Shown here: positions 63,045 through 64,000 of the stretch, piece by piece
Numbering within the stretch: the first letter of the stretch is position 1
Layout: each line of letters starts with the position of its first letter
NCBI RefSeq assembly: GCF_001183985.1
Contig: NZ_LFZW01000001.1
Coordinates: 2,243,357-2,307,356, forward strand
DNA length: 64,000 nt
Direction: 5' to 3'
Origin: Peribacillus loiseleuriae
Lineage (GTDB): Bacteria > Bacillota > Bacilli > Bacillales > DSM-1321
The notes under the pieces: generated by a model
What the model saw: the letters and a program-made list of their open reading frames with translations, nothing else
What the model was told of the DNA's origin: nothing
Database searches by the model: none
Position numbers and translations under genes: made by a program

Positions 63045-63535
63045 CCTATCCCTCATCTCAAGCTTAAGTATCATTGTATTATTACCTGGTGTATTTAAAC
63101 AAAAAAACAATCTGTCTATTTTTAATTTTGGGTATCGCCGTGGTTGAGAACCCTGATCATTACATATGTTAAGAATGCAGAAAAAAGAATGAAATTTTTC
63201 TTGTTCTACAAATGTTAATTGACATTAAAGTCGTTTAGATACAAATAAAGTCATTTAAAAATTCTCATTATGTAATTTCACACTCGGGCGCGATTGTGGA
63301 GCAACACTGGCAGAAAATGATCAAACTTTTTTATAAAACCGAAACTTAAATTTGATAGATAAGAATTCATTTTGATCAAACTTTATTTTAAAGCAACATC
63401 TTAAACGGTTCGCCGTGTTTTCCAACTGAAAGATAATTTATAAGAATGGTAACGAAATTACAGTTACTGGGTCTTAATGTGTATACGTTGTCACTAATTG
63501 GGAAAAATACATTGTGAAGCAAGGGAGGTTAGAGA
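63045..63535. other. Divergent intergenic region between tgl and gerA
   Basis: About 490 bases that should hold sporulation promoters for both genes; sigma-factor sites were not confidently placed. A GGGCGCGATTGT motif at 63287-63298 also occurs near 60767, a short interspersed repeat. Confidence 0.35.
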
Positions 63536-64000
63536 ATGAAGAAAATGGAGAAGTGGAAAAAAATACAAAAAAATAAAAAGATAGATTCTCTACCTTCTCA
63601 TATTAACAAAGATATGTTGAGCTCAGAAATTTCAACAAACGAGAAAGTGTTAAAAGAAAGTTTTCAAAACTGTTCTGATTTTGTCATACGACCAATTTAT
63701 ATATCCGGAGAAACTAAAATCTTTGTGATATATGTGGATGGATTAAGTGATGCAAAGACGCTTGACGAAGTATTTTTAAAACCAATGATGTTTGAAGGAC
63801 TTCCGGAAGGAATGGGTGAAGTTCGTCAAATTGGACAAATTTTGAAGCAACACCTTGTCGCGATCTCTCAAGTTACCACTGTTTCGAAAATGAGTGAACT
63901 TGTTGATGGTGTGTTGAAGGCAAATGTCGGGATAATAGTTGATGGAGAAACAGATGCTTTACTGGCAGACTTGAAAGGATACGAAAAACGAGGTATTGAA
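63536..64000 (+). CDS. Spore germination receptor A subunit (GerAA type), 5' part
   Basis: The frame runs off the window end after 155 codons. After a basic N-terminus it shows ESFQNCSDFVIRPIY, IFVIYVDGLSDAKTLDEVFL and VSKMSELVDGVLKANVGIIV, then DGETDALLADLKGYEKRGIE, the cytoplasmic N-terminal domain of GerA-family germinant receptors. The membrane part lies beyond the window. GGGAGG precedes the ATG at 63536. Confidence 0.92.
   Translation, partial: MKKMEKWKKIQKNKKIDSLPSHINKDMLSSEISTNEKVLKESFQNCSDFVIRPIYISGETKIFVIYVDGLSDAKTLDEVFLKPMMFEGLPEGMGEVRQIGQILKQHLVAISQVTTVSKMSELVDGVLKANVGIIVDGETDALLADLKGYEKRGIE

Overview
This window is low-GC chromosomal DNA from an endospore-forming member of the Bacillaceae (genus not determined). 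The support is a Tgl spore-coat transglutaminase, the start of a GerA-type germinant receptor, a YfiT/BstA-like bacillithiol transferase, B. subtilis-type YesLMN/YesOPQ homologues, Firmicute promoters with strong GG-rich Shine-Dalgarno sites, and many short interspersed Bacillus-type repeats. No rRNA, tRNA or CRISPR array was seen.

Region 1 (1-10 kb) is a hexuronate island. It holds a GPH-family glycoside/uronide symporter, a ROK repressor, glucuronate isomerase uxaC, the last ~85 codons of a dead beta-glucuronidase (uidA), and 6-phosphogluconate dehydrogenase gnd. Region 2 (10-16.3 kb) carries an integrase relic, then a siderophore locus: a probable NIS-synthetase C-terminal piece, an RraA-like protein, a perfect Fur box, a ferric-siderophore binding lipoprotein, two FecCD permeases, a split FhuF-like reductase and an ATPase. 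Region 3 (16.9-30.1 kb) is a glycoside-use locus: an AraC regulator, two Gfo/Idh/MocA oxidoreductases paired with two xylose-isomerase-like TIM barrels, YesL, a YesPQO-type ABC importer and a YesMN two-component system.

Region 4 (30.3-40.8 kb) is the most striking part. A second ROK repressor is divergent from a LarA-family nickel-pincer enzyme, followed by a UxuB-like SDR, larE, gluconokinase gntK, larB, larC1, larC2 and transketolase. Four promoters (before the symporter, uxaC, the uidA relic and the larA homologue) share TTGACG-N17-TATTAT-like elements followed by an almost identical palindrome, which ties regions 1 and 4 into one regulon. My reading is a non-classical glucuronate route: glucuronate to fructuronate (UxaC), to mannonate (SDR), C2-epimerised to gluconate by a nickel-pincer enzyme, phosphorylated (GntK) and oxidatively decarboxylated (Gnd) into the pentose phosphate pathway. 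This would bypass mannonate dehydratase, KDG kinase and KDPG aldolase, none of which is in the window.

Region 5 (41-54.5 kb) is mixed and decaying: isochorismatase-like hydrolase; a maa-ROK-MFS operon with its own 9-4-9 operator; then broken nitroreductase, P-loop kinase, acetyltransferase, MerR and MFS genes, with intact LuxR and SDR genes. Region 6 (55-59.1 kb) is an apparently intact cell-envelope operon: a two-domain DUF4822 lipoprotein, sensor kinase, response regulator and ankyrin lipoprotein. Region 7 (59.2-64 kb) has repeats, a dead DinB gene beside an intact YfiT-like gene, a truncated IS110 element, tgl and the start of a gerA gene. A 105-bp direct repeat flanks the ~12.7 kb between 48.1 and 60.8 kb.
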